NCBI GenBank assembly: GCA_037783415.1
Contig: JAZGTN010000037.1
Coordinates: 2,480,001-2,544,000 of the forward strand
Length of the DNA stretch: 64,000 nucleotides
Reading direction: 5' to 3'
From: Leptasterias polaris
Lineage: Eukaryota; Echinodermata; Asteroidea; Forcipulatida; Asteriidae
Part shown: piece after piece, positions 35,798 to 46,644 of the stretch
Numbering within the stretch: the stretch's first letter is position 1
Layout of the letters: each line of letters starts with the position of its first letter
The notes under the pieces: model-generated
The model's database searches: none
What the model saw: only the letters and a program-made list of their open reading frames with translations
Told to the model about the DNA's origin: nothing
Program-made: the position numbers and the translations under genes

Positions 35798-36958
35798 CTG
35801 TGTTAACCGAAAAAGTATTCCCAATAAATTTCAGAGTGATACATAGTGTGGCACCCCACTTTTGTTTGATTAGGAATTCTGTGGTACAGTCAATTTTCTT
35901 TAAAAAGCACCTCTAAAGATGCATGTACAAAATTGTCTATGGGTATAGGTAGTAGATGTGTAGTATTCAACATAAATTTGTTGTGTGCATATATCATTTG
36001 TTGGGATCTAACAATTGAGGGATGTATTTGATGGTGCAGTCATAATAAATTACACTGCTGCAGGAGGTTTTGCTCAGTATTGATTGTATCTCAAAACTTA
36101 TGCGGGTAAACGATATCAAACTTTTGGTTCAACAATCAGTGACAATACATGGTCTCAATAGCAGTCAGACATTACTGAACTTGAAGTTATGGTAAAAAAA
36201 TAAAACAAAATTCCCATAAGAAAACGTATGAAATCAAGAGTCATCAAAAACTTATTTCTTCATGTTAACTCTTTCAGTGTCCATTATTTTTTACGTTTTG
36301 AACCTAAAAATCACAGCTTTTTGAGCTTTTTCGAAATTCTGTATTTAAAAAAAAGTATTTGTCACCAAACAAAATCTTGCTGATTTGTGTTTCCTTTACA
36401 TCCCAAAAAGTCAATAGTATTTCTTGAGTGCCACTGCCCTTTCATGATAACACATACATTATGGGTCATGTTTGATTGATAATACTTTTTGAGTACAGTG
36501 AAATAGATCATACGTGTACGAACTTGGAACTGACAGAGTTAAGTTCAACGAGTTTTTTTATTTGAAATAATTGAATTTGAATTTAATATTACACATTGCA
36601 TATTTACAAAATGGGGCGAGAACAAGAACTCATGGAAATTGCTACAAAGGATTTTTAGAAAGTGTTATCCATTTTTTGGAAACAAAAAAAAAAATCTTAA
36701 AGTTTGTTCAGCTGTTAATTTTGTAATTCCTGATTTTATGCGTGCTAGCAACAATACAAAACAAAAATTCATATAATGACACGTGAAGTATCTTGCCTGC
36801 AAGGAAATGCCAAAGAATGCATACTATGGGTCACTTATTTTGTAAACAAGATGGACAAGGAGTTCTAACATCTGTGGTAAAACTTCCCAAAAGAGATGTC
36901 CAATCAAATTCAAAGCAAAATGAGTTAATTGTCTGCACCAAATGACACAAATTCATAC

Positions 36959-37127
36959 CTCAATGCCCTTCTTAGTGACAATATGCTGATTCTTTGCTTG
37001 GATGTTTAGTTTTCTCTGGAGTAATTCTTTCAAGTCAGAGATGGTGGTGGATGGATGAAGTTGCAAACAGAGAATCTCCTTTACTGGATTAGAAACAAAT
37101 ATCTGGATATGACGCTCTTCACTCTCT
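36959..37127 (-). CDS. UBL domain, first half (copy 2)
   Basis: A 169-nt exon encoding ESEERHIQIFVSNPVKE, LCLQLHPSTTISDLKELL and NIQAKNQHIVTKKGIE. The IQIFV start, a Thr/Ser-capped alpha-1 helix (TTISDLKELL, like TIENVKAKI in ubiquitin) and a QHIVTKKG strand-turn (like QRLIFAGK) support a beta-grasp fold. Phase 2 in, phase 0 out; frame continuous with 37680-37939 and 35692-35797. Confidence 0.8.
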
Positions 37128-37679
37128 CTGAAACCAAAAGAAAAAACCCCACACATTTTGATTCAATAGAACATTCCATTATTAAGTCCCAGCCATCAAA
37201 GTATAAGCCAAGCAAAAGCACAATGGTAACAACATGATTCGTATGCTCATCTCTGCTGTAATGACCGACTCAAGAGAGTGGCCATGCATGTATTTCGGGG
37301 TCTGTTGGGCTTTGTTTGACAATTGGGAGTTTTAAAAAGTAAACAAAACAACAATTCCTGATGAAGTAATTTAATCCAATAGTATAAAGTTAGAAAAGAA
37401 GTGTAAACTTATTTCAGACATGAATTGTACGCCAGGGAAGTAATTCTAGTCAGAGGCACAAAAGAAGTCCTGCATATGACACCAATATATAAAGAAGTAG
37501 TGAACAAAAATAAAATAAGTAAATACAAACAAAATCAAGAGATGCTATACAATATTAGCTTTAAAATGCTGGAACAATTTATGCTCACAAATCTGACCTT
37601 AAAATTGTTGACCCAAGTCCCATGACCCCAAATCTGCCCTTGTGTTACTGCTTCATTATTGTGAGATGCTGAACTTTAC

Positions 37680-37939
37680 CTGCCACTAGATGCTGCCACA
37701 GCTTGACCAATTTCAGACTGCTTCTTGGTGTCTGCTGTTTCAGATCTTCCTGAAGGTGTTTCAGATCTTCCTGGATTATTGGACTTTGTTACAAACGAGG
37801 ATCTGAATGCCATTTTCTTTGAATTTCTGATGTTTTTCTTGTTGGTCACCGCCTTGGCCGATGAGTGATTGTAGTTGGTTCTTGCTGCATGCAAAGCATC
37901 CTGGAAGTCAGCCAGGGTTTGCAAAGGCCTCAGAGATTC
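37680..37939 (-). CDS. N-terminal Ser-rich exon of UBL-NLR (copy 2)
   Basis: A 260-nt open exon preceded by a GATGATTAG acceptor, so the true first exon lies further upstream (above 37939) and was not identified. It encodes ESLRPLQTLADFQDALHAA.., basic KNIRNSKK, and a repeated GRSET. It leaves in phase 2 and completes an Arg codon with the UBL exon. No known domain. Confidence 0.65.
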
Positions 37940-38412
37940 CTAATCATCGGGGAAAAGTCAACCCTTAGGTCAAATGCTTTTCACTTGTTTTTCATTGACT
38001 TTTGAAGCACCACTTTAGGGAAAAATTATGATGTACAGAATCTGGTAACTTGTTTAATTAGCCTATAGGCCAACTGTGTAGGTGCCATTTTCCATAATAA
38101 AGAACGCCATATTTACCATGGTTGACTCTACTGTATGTACTAAAATATGTACAGTAAAAATTCACAGTTTTGAAACACTTCAATCACAGGCTGTGCTCCC
38201 TGGTCATAACTGAGTGTGGCCAGCTGCTAAAGGTGCCCTTGCACGCCTGTGGCTCAAACTGCTGTTTTCAAGTCAATTCAGCTTCTCAGCTGCTTGTAAG
38301 GATGATTTTTAGATAGCCTCCCAAATGATTTAGGCCTATTATTTATTTATTTTCGTCTGCTTTTATTCGAATGTTGTTCATACATCTTTATAATTATAGG
38401 CGCATAAAGTGC

Positions 38413-38447
38413 GATCCACTATCGTCTCAAGGAGACGACGATAGCGG
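38413..38447. repeat. Hairpin CTATCGTCTC/GAC-GATAG
   Basis: A near-perfect dyad (GATCCACTATCGTC / GACGATAGCGGATC). The copy-1 version at 19448-19506 has extra bases in the loop and arm. Confidence 0.5.
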
Positions 38448-38806
38448 ATCGAACCTCATAATAGTTCTACTAGGAGTAGGTCAAAATACCCTCAGATCAC
38501 CTTTCTTTCCTCTGAGTCCATTTAAGAAAATGATTTGGTTTCTTTGTTTAGTTAGTTAGCATTCTCAAACTTACCATCTCTGTATTAGCCCTGGTGTAGG
38601 ACGCCAGTCTCCGTGGTACTGAAATTACAAGTGCCCTGCAAGTGCTACACACACAGTCACTAACTCAGTGTTTTAGCGGTATATAAAGAGTCGACAAGAC
38701 TATATATAGCGCTAATAAAGTGCTGTTGGCACTGTAAATTGTAGTAGTTGTACTAGCCTGACTATACTGAGGAGCCCAACCCGGGATACATCTCTCTCCT
38801 CTAAAG

Positions 38807-39042
38807 ATGAAGTTGATGCATTTGCGGTGGACATTTGGATACAGAGTGAGAACAATATCTGCCGTATGCCGCTTACAATGCACGGGCAACAAAGAGGCTG
38901 GCCGCACCTCAAACTCAAGTCAAAGTTCAATATCGCAATCTACCATAAAAATAAGGGAATTCCCCCTTTGCTCCATGACGTCAATGTGGAGGTGCGCCCT
39001 CAAGTAGAAGCACGGCGGCAGATTGCTAATTCACAAATCTGA
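38807..39042 (+). CDS. Candidate plus-strand terminal exon, unknown
   Basis: After a CTCTCCTCTAAAG acceptor-like site an open frame reads EVDAFAVDIWIQSENNICRM, KLKSKFNIAIYHKNKG, VNVEVRPQVEARRQI and ends at TGA. The composition is protein-like. In copy 1 (about 19873-20015) the same frame is broken by a small insertion and stops. No family recognised; it would be the last exon of a gene divergent from the NLR. Confidence 0.4.
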
Positions 39043-39080
39043 AATGCCAGTGGGGTGATACCATTATCAGTACACCCTGC

Positions 39081-40014
39081 CAAAGGGCGTCGATGGGTGG
39101 GGGACGGGGGAGACATGTCCCCCCCACTTTTTAGACTGGGGGGACAGCATATCAGATGTCCCCCCCCACTTTTTGATTGACTGTTCATTAGAAATATGCA
39201 AAAAAATATAAAAATATACACCATTTTTTTTTTCTTGATTTAATATTTCATTACAATTTTTGTTCAAATAAAAGAATAGCGAACAAACGGTGAAATGTTT
39301 TCTTCATTTTCATCTTTTTTTCTGATGGACTACGCGCAGAATGGTATTTTGGGCCTATTTCCGTTTCTATAATACAGACAATAGACGAAGTTTCGTCCAA
39401 GACATCCCGCTTACATACCTTGTTAGCATTCAATGTGTCGTTTGTGTATGCTATAATCTATTCCTACCTCCATGCTATAATGTACGGTACATACACGATC
39501 CCTCCACAAAGGAAGTCTGTGTGTGCGTGCAAGTGCAATTGTGTTACATTTTGTTACAATAAATTGCACAACACACAAAATATAGTTAAATCCATTAAAA
39601 TAAATAGGAGCAGTTTGTTCAGTGTTATTATTTTTTATTCTAAAAACAAGATATAGGCCTAAATTAAAATAAAAGAAAAACGAAAGAAGAAACAAAAAAC
39701 ATCAAAAACTCTCTCAATTTTACTGAAGAAATTGTCGCAATGTGGTTCCAATTAAAAAGGATTGCGAATAAATTATGATGTTTGTATTTGTTAGAATCTC
39801 GGTTTTACATAAGGGAAACCCAGGCCCAAACCCCATTTCGGATGATGTTATTGTTAAATATCACCCCCTGTAACTTGCCTCCTGGTCAAACAAAAAATAG
39901 GGAATAAGTGTAACACAGAAATTAAATGTACAAGTAATGGTGTGGGGTGCAAATAATGTAAGATGTATTTTTTCAAGACTTGCTCGCCCGTCCCAGTAGC
40001 GATCGACGCCCCTG
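39081..40014. mobile_element. hAT-like non-autonomous insertion, copy 2 only
   Basis: Ends CAAAGGGCGTCGATGG and, inverted, CAGGGGCGTCGATCG. The flanks CACCCTGC and CACCTGCC approximate an 8-bp duplication with a 1-nt indel. Copy 1 reads straight through (GTACACCTGCCTCTC, about 20158). Short ORFs inside are not recognised as transposase. Confidence 0.65.
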
Positions 40015-40559
40015 CACCTGCCTCTCAATTAATGGCCTTGCTTTCGCTCCAAGTTTATTCACAAAATTAATTAAACCTATTTACTCGGCTCTCAAAAGCC
40101 AAGGGTTTCAATCAGTTGCATAAATTGATGATTCCTTATTTTGGGGGAAAACTTAACGAGGTGTAATTATAATAATAGTGGCGGCAAAACAAATTAATTA
40201 CCTTCATTATAATTCACGACATAATAAAGGTGGTTTCTACTATTCCAGTACAGGAAAAATAACTGTCATTGGCTTTGTGTGTAATTTGAATGATATTATA
40301 TCAATTTCCCCGACATCACATTCAGCTAAAATTAAAAAGCTAAAAGAAAAACGTCAAAGTTGATTTAAAAAAGAATGGTGGTGTGCCAGTTCGAGAAGTA
40401 CGTGGCTCGGGCTAGGCAAGATAAAGTAAAATTTTCCCAGGCGTTTGGTAATTGGGCCGACTGTTTTTTACCGACAAGTCGAAAAAGACAAAGTAAGAGC
40501 ACTGCAAGAACGTACATGACGGAGACTTTGATTTTCAAATGAATTTGTCAGAGAGGCGT

Positions 40560-41365
40560 TAAACGACCTTAACTGTGGGTTGAAAATAATAAATCAACTG
40601 AAGCCACTAGACATTTAGTTATAATTAATACACTCAAAGCCAAGTGTTATTATTACTTCAGATGCATCTTGAAGGATGGGGGGCTGTTTGATAATGACTA
40701 CCCGCACAGGGGGTCATTGGACACATCAAGAAGTACGTGCTCACATAAATATTCTTGAAGTTCTTGCCTCTTTCTTTGCATTGAAGCCTTTTGCATAGTG
40801 AACTCACATGTGCAAAGTTGTATGTTATGACAACGGCGATTGCATACATAGTATGGGCGGAGTGACAATCGACAGAGTGTGACAAAGTCACACACCAGGT
40901 ATTTTGGCGTATTTGGCGTAGACAGCTCACATTCCAGTCAAACAAAACGCATATAGTGACAGACATTGAATCAAACCATACTTTGGGACAAATAAGTTCT
41001 GGATTTATAGAGCCGATCGAATATTGATTTATATGCCTCGTACTGCTACTAGGTCAAGCCGTACGTGTCGTGGAAACATGACCCATAGGCTAATTGTGAT
41101 AGATGCATTCTCGTTGTCTTGGGACAACTACAGTTTCTGTGCCTTTCCCCCTTTTAATTTATGAGCAGAGTTCTTCATGAGGATACACAACGACCAGGCG
41201 GAGGGACTTCTGGTTTTTCCCGACTGGCCAACCCAGTTCTGGTATCCGAAATTGATACATCCCAAACGCTGAAAGCAGAGCCAATACTCATCTCAGCATC
41301 TCTGCTAGACTTGATTTCAAGTCTGAGATCGCGGTTATTTCTCTGCATCAGCCACACAAAATAGA
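40560..41365 (+). pseudogene. DIRS-like retroelement remnant (RNase H region)
   Basis: A broken plus-strand frame reads TSDAS..GG then TGGHWTHQEVRAHINILEVL and a DNG..MGG stretch (about 40650-40870), matching the RNase H part of DIRS/Ngaro-type elements. A second piece at about 41165-41275 reads EGLLVFPDWPTQFWYPKL, also typical of that lineage. Stops interrupt both. No intact ORF remains. Confidence 0.6.
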
Positions 41366-41860
41366 CCTTATGCATATGACGTCATTTGAGTAGGGCGCCC
41401 TCGCCTAGAGGTCAAAAGGAAGATGTTCATTGGCCAGTCCTGTGCGCCGCGCGTACAAATCAGCGCGTTTCCATTGTTTCATCATCAGTTTACCTCTAAG
41501 ATGGCGGCTTGGTGACGTCAATGCATAAGGTCAATTCCCCCCGCAGATTGGCTATCACGCTCTAACTCGCAATCTCATAGTGATCGTAGGTTAAAGACGG
41601 AGGTTAATCCACAAGAGGGCGCTATTTCAGGCAATAATGTATTGGCTATCAGCAGGTAGACTAAAAACAACGAGCACAGACTTGGAACCAAGTCTACAGC
41701 TACCGCAGAATTATCAGCGGTGCACCCACTTCGATAGCCTTGACCAAGGCGTTGGAGTTTTACTTTCGTTTATTAATTGTCTTTTTAGATTAGTTGGTTT
41801 CCCTTTGCGCTATTGCGCCATTGCGCCATTGCGATACCCATGCACCATTGCAATACCCAT

Positions 41861-42339
41861 GGGTGCACCACACTAAATAAGCCAGAATTAATGCGCCAAG
41901 CTACTTATCATAATTGGTAAACCCACAACTTATTTTAATTATAACGTTTTGGGGGTCATGCAATTAATAGATTGTGTAAATATAAAAATCTATCACAACC
42001 TGGGGGTTCTGTGCTTCAACTTTTGAGGAGACTTGATAAATTTAGGCGTTAAAGTTGGCCCTATTTGACCGGGGAAGTGGAGAAGTGCTTCACGAAAACT
42101 GGCAGCAAGTCGGTTTTGGAAAAAAAAAAAAAATCGTGTTTTTTTCTTCTGGGGTAGTTAGCAAAAATTCCAAACGGCTGACCTGCCAAAAATTGAAAAG
42201 AATTCTGAAGTTTAGTTGTCCGGAAATATGTCTGATTGGTTTTCAAGAGGCTGAGAGACTTACACGATTTTTTGAGTATTTTTGAATAATTATCATTTAG
42301 CATTGGTTCCTATGGGAGATTATTTAGAGGGGTGCGCCC
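41861..42339. mobile_element. MITE-like element, copy 1 (GGGTGCACC ends)
   Basis: Starts GGGTGCACCACACTAAATAA and ends with the reverse complement of GGGCGCACCCCTCTAAATAA, so about 17 of 20 terminal bases pair. The same sequence, with an 8-bp deletion, is at 51863-52334. The LTR element sits 3 nt beyond the right end. Confidence 0.7.
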
Positions 42340-42342
42340 TAT

Positions 42343-43461
42343 TGTGACGGAACAGGGGGTAGACTTGGTGAAGTTTAGTGCACCAAAAGACGCAGTGCGC
42401 ATTGTGCTTTGCGGGGGGTGCTAGCGGGTTCTTATAAGCGAGCAGCGCTGGGTTTCCCGCTCTCTTTGGTCTTTGGTCTACTTATTGGGTCTAGTGTTTT
42501 TGATGTAGTCTGTTGCTCTAGTACTGTGTGTTCTAGTTCTGTGACCGTGAACTGTGCGTTGGCACTGTGCTGAGACCAAATTGCGTGTTCCCACTGCTAC
42601 TGTGTGCGTTATCTTTAGCTGGTGGTTGAGCTGTGTGACCCGTTGTGTTTCTACGTTCAGCGAGAGAGATATAGCGAGGTGGGTTTTACTGTATAAGTAA
42701 ACTTTATGTTAATGTAAGGCTCGGAGTTGTAGAGCGTGAATTGTGTAACCTTTATCGGGGGAAGGCTGAAGCATTGGAAGGTTGTGTGAGTTGTATGCCG
42801 TTGAATACACGTTGGTGTAGAACGGCTGAGGTACGATTCAGTTGCGACCACTGTGCGGGCTACCCGGAGGGTTATTAGAGACGTAGCGCTGACGAGTTCT
42901 TTAGAGAGGGTTATTGTAATCCGCATGAAGTTTCAATTGTGCAGACTTGCCAGTCTGTGAGGGTTATTAGCATAATACAGTGTGAGGTATACCTGTGTTT
43001 GGCAAGGCTGATTCTTAGCGCTGGGTCGACGGAGGTTGTACTGAGGTTTATGCTGCTTACTACACTTGTTTGTATTACTGAGGTTTATTACATTTAGGTG
43101 AGGTTTATTATCTTTACCTGGTTGTGTAATTACTATTATTGTTGAGTGATTCATTGAACGTTTATGAGAAATAAAACCATTGTTACTGTTATTGGAGACC
43201 TGGTATCCTTGTGAGGTTTATTGAGGTTTCGGGTGATTGCTCTGATTCTAGCTATTAGGAATATCATTCTCAATCGGTGGTAAACTTCCACCAAACGAAC
43301 TGCCCCTAGGCATAGCCGCCGTTCGTTATTATCCCCCCTTTTGTCTGGGTAGCCGCTCACCCTTGCATAAGGTTAATAAATATTATTGGGGTAGGATAAT
43401 CACCCTGGGTTGTGTCTGGTCTTCATCGACCTAGTCGCTGACTCGAGGGTGTCCCGCCACA
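42343..43461 (+). repeat. 5' LTR
   Basis: 1119 bp, TG...CA ends. A TATA-like CTTATAAG is at 42431-42438; AATAAA occurs at 43170 and 43375. The 3' third is studded with TGAGGTTTAT. Confidence 0.9.
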
Positions 43462-43463
43462 AA

Positions 43464-43481
43464 TGGTGTCAGAAGTGGGAT
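43464..43481 (+). promoter_or_regulatory. Primer-binding site, tRNA-Leu type
   Basis: TGGTGTCAGAAGTGGGAT, two bases after the LTR, is the exact complement of a leucine tRNA 3' end (..ATCCCACTTCTGACA plus CCA, as in animal tRNA-Leu-CAG). Confidence 0.85.
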
Positions 43482-43596
43482 TTTGAGTTTGATTTCCTTG
43501 GTGATTTAAGAGCAATTGTACTTTGTAATTTTGGTGTAAAAGGTTTATTTCTGTGAAACGTGAGTTTGAGGTTACTGGGGAAGAGTAACCCTCAGT

Positions 43597-46341
43597 ATGA
43601 GTAGAAAGGAGTTAGATGGTGTCACCTCAGGGGCAGAGGTTGACCAGGCTTCTTTTCGTGTAGAACTGTGTCGCTCCAGAATGGAGAATGAGTGGTTAAA
43701 GTCGGAAAGAGAGCATCTCACCGCTGAGGTTGAGACATGGAAAAAGAAGGCAAAGCCTAGAGACACTGATGAGGTTGATTCTGATGTGTTTTTCAAGTTG
43801 CCTGAGGAAACCTCTGGGTATTCCTCGTTAAAGGCAAGGCAAGTTGCCGATGTTGGCATGTCACCCGAGTTGCTTGGAAGGGGGACAAGGCAGAATGGTA
43901 GAACACCTCATTTGAGGTCTACTCCATTCTCAGAGCCTAGTCCGAGTACAAACCCATTTGTTAGCACTGAGGTTGATGATGCCGGGCAACGAGGTTTGCA
44001 CAGTGAGGTTTTGAGCTTTTTTTCTCGTCCTACTGTGGAGAGAAGTAGTCAGTTGAGAAGTGAGGTTGATACAAACCTCATGGGTCCATGGCCACTTGAG
44101 AGAGAAAAGAGGTTGGTGGGTGATGAGGTTTTGAGTAAACCTCAAGATAAACCTCAAGATAAACCTCAAGATAAACATCATGATGAAAGGGCACGCCGCC
44201 CTACGATAACCCCCGACAGGTACAATGGTAAGGTGTTGTGGAATGATTACCACAGACACTTTGAGGCCTGTAAAAAGGTTAATCAGTGGAGTGAGGAGCA
44301 GGCAGCCGAGTTTTTGGCCGCAAGCCTTCAGGCTGATGCGCTCCGGATCCTTGGTGATGGAGCCAAAAAGAAGTTTACTTATAGTGAACTGGTAAAGCTC
44401 TTGGAGCGGAGATTTGGCCCTGGTCAACAGGCCGAAAATTATTTGGTAGAGCTCCGACACCGGAGACAAAGTGCGAAAGAAACTCTTCAAGAGTTGGGTC
44501 AGGCGGTCCGAGACTTGACCGTGAAGGCTTACCCTGAAATTTCCGAAGAGGCACGAGAGCGCCTCGGAAAGAACCATTTCATTGATGCGGTTGACAGTCA
44601 AGCGGTCAGAGAAGGAATTTATCGGGCTCGACCAAAGTCATTGGACGAAGCAATACAGGCTGCTCTCGAAACCGAAAGCATCGAAAAGGTTGAAAGCCAA
44701 AGAAGGGAAGAAAGAAGGCCTGCAAAGTTTGCAAGGGCCCTTGACTCTGGCACTGAGCATCGTCTCCAAGGATTGGAGGGCAGTGTTGAGGAGCAGGTCA
44801 AGAAAATGGACAGGGTTGTTGAATTATTGTCCGAATTGACCAAGAAAATCCAAGTGTGGAACAGAGGGGCAGATAAACCTCAAGGGTTACCACAGAGGCC
44901 CGAGATGAAGAAAACTCAGGGCGTGAAGTGTTTCAATTGTGGAGAGCTGGGGCATTTCCTGAGGGAGTGCACCAAGCCTCGCAAGAGGTATGGGCGTCAG
45001 GGAAACGCCAAACCAGCCGACCGAGGGGCCCGCGGAAAGGCTGAATGTGACCAAGGGTCCAAGCGAGTAAGAGAAGATGAACTAGATACAGCCAAGAAGA
45101 GGCGAGGGGCAGAGGAAGGAGAGGCAGTGGTTACTCGATCCCTTTCTGTCCTTCGGCCTAGACTTGGGTTGTTTGTTCATGGAGTGGTGAGAGGCACTAA
45201 GTGCCGGTTTTTGGTCGATTCGGGTTCGACCGACACAATCATTAGTTGTTCGGTGTACCATGAAATTGCCAGAGAACAGAGGCCAGTGCTTATCAAAGAG
45301 GGGACAAACATTCGGCAGGTGGATGGCAGTTCGCTTGCTGTAATGGGCGTTTCCTGGGTGGAAGTACAAGTGGGGAAAACTGTCCACCAGGTCAAGGCAA
45401 TTTTTGCTGATATCAAGTGTACTAGTATACTTGGAATGGATTTCTTGTTGCCAACCTGTGGTAACTTAGATTTCCAGAGCCTAGAATTGAGGTTGAATGG
45501 AGAACGAGTGAAGTGCACAAGTAGCTCAGGAGAGCCATATGCTGGCAGAGTAGTTGTTTCAGGAACAACTGAAATACCATCCGGGCATGAGGCCGTGGTG
45601 CCTGGGTCGGTGGTTCATACTGGTGAGGCACGGGTAGTGCAGAAGGGTACAACGGTTGGGACTGTGGAAACCGCTGAGGTTGATTCAGTAGTTCAGTTTA
45701 GTCAGAACGGTGCTGGTAAAGTTGACGCCTACCTGCCTAAGCACTTACATGACTTTGAACGGAGCAGGTTAAACCTCAGTGAGGATTACCATGCTGAGGT
45801 GAGGTCTCGTTTGACAGAGTACAAGGATGTATTTCCCACTGGAATGGGGTTCGAGTGTTACACCTGCCATCGGTCCTTTGGGACTGCGCAGGGCCTCCGG
45901 CGACACAAAAAGATCATTCATGGTCCTCCCGAGATGCTCCTTTGTGGAAGGTGTTCCTACAGAGACAAGAGGCGGGATAACCTCAAGAGGCATTACCGCC
46001 GTTGCCATATGCAACACCTGGAGGAGCATGCCTCAATAAGGCCAACCCTCATGGAGGTGAAGAGCAAGTTGGCGGGACACACTCCGGTCACCATCCGTCT
46101 TCCGGTTCAGATCGCCCGAACGAAGCTGGTGGGACGCCTGGCCCGAAGTTCGGTGGACATGACACCCGCCAGTCCCCCGGCGACAGTGTCAAAGGCACCC
46201 CAGAGCCCCACCCACTCAGTTCGACTAGATGACGCCGAATCCATGCCATCCTTGGAGAGCCGGGATCAACCAAGAAGCCGTCCCCGAAGAGGTTCCAGTG
46301 GACAACGCAGAGGAGGAAACCCCCCCAAGAGCCAGAGATAA
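43597..46341 (+). CDS. Gag-protease-C2H2 zinc finger fusion protein
   Basis: A 914-residue single ORF. The N-terminal half is gag-like with coiled-coil-prone text. A CCHC knuckle CFNCGELGHFLREC is at about residue 445 and a retropepsin motif FLVDSGSTDTIIS at about 538, with the partner strand ILGMDFLL. The short sequence LTEYKDVF, the usual start of reverse transcriptase, follows, and then the RT is absent. Instead there are two C2H2 fingers, CYTC-x12-H-x4-H (about 754) and CGRC-x12-H-x4-H, and a Pro/Ser/Arg-rich basic tail to the stop. The fingers are not a standard part of gypsy gag-pol and look acquired. KPQD is repeated three times. The dipeptide Glu-Val is almost always encoded GAGGTT. 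Confidence 0.9.
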   Translation: MSRKELDGVTSGAEVDQASFRVELCRSRMENEWLKSEREHLTAEVETWKKKAKPRDTDEVDSDVFFKLPEETSGYSSLKARQVADVGMSPELLGRGTRQNGRTPHLRSTPFSEPSPSTNPFVSTEVDDAGQRGLHSEVLSFFSRPTVERSSQLRSEVDTNLMGPWPLEREKRLVGDEVLSKPQDKPQDKPQDKHHDERARRPTITPDRYNGKVLWNDYHRHFEACKKVNQWSEEQAAEFLAASLQADALRILGDGAKKKFTYSELVKLLERRFGPGQQAENYLVELRHRRQSAKETLQELGQAVRDLTVKAYPEISEEARERLGKNHFIDAVDSQAVREGIYRARPKSLDEAIQAALETESIEKVESQRREERRPAKFARALDSGTEHRLQGLEGSVEEQVKKMDRVVELLSELTKKIQVWNRGADKPQGLPQRPEMKKTQGVKCFNCGELGHFLRECTKPRKRYGRQGNAKPADRGARGKAECDQGSKRVREDELDTAKKRRGAEEGEAVVTRSLSVLRPRLGLFVHGVVRGTKCRFLVDSGSTDTIISCSVYHEIAREQRPVLIKEGTNIRQVDGSSLAVMGVSWVEVQVGKTVHQVKAIFADIKCTSILGMDFLLPTCGNLDFQSLELRLNGERVKCTSSSGEPYAGRVVVSGTTEIPSGHEAVVPGSVVHTGEARVVQKGTTVGTVETAEVDSVVQFSQNGAGKVDAYLPKHLHDFERSRLNLSEDYHAEVRSRLTEYKDVFPTGMGFECYTCHRSFGTAQGLRRHKKIIHGPPEMLLCGRCSYRDKRRDNLKRHYRRCHMQHLEEHASIRPTLMEVKSKLAGHTPVTIRLPVQIARTKLVGRLARSSVDMTPASPPATVSKAPQSPTHSVRLDDAESMPSLESRDQPRSRPRRGSSGQRRGGNPPKSQR

Positions 46342-46644
46342 AGACGGCGCGGGTGGAGGAGCACCTCTATCGAGATAACCTACATTGGAGAGTGAAGCCA
46401 ACTCGACGTGTAAATAATATCACTAAGTTTAACAAGTAATCAAACAATCAGGTCTTTCAATCAGTGTAAAATTCTTAAATTTATAAGTGATTCTTGCCAA
46501 ATTCTATGCCATTTTTCTATCTAAACTGCATGTTATACCTTGCCATTTCTTATATATTTTTGTATTCTGTAAGGGTTTATAACGTGTTTTCATCCACCAA
46601 AGATCCATATGTGTAAAAAGACTGTGTTTTGTATTTATTAAGAA

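Noticed and set aside
42657..43360. Three short minus-strand ORFs repeated at 47422-48125
   Set aside because: They lie entirely inside the LTRs, antisense, and are duplicated only because the LTRs are.
43930..44601. Antisense ORF of 223 codons inside gag
   Set aside because: A shadow of the sense gag frame, with no recognisable domain.
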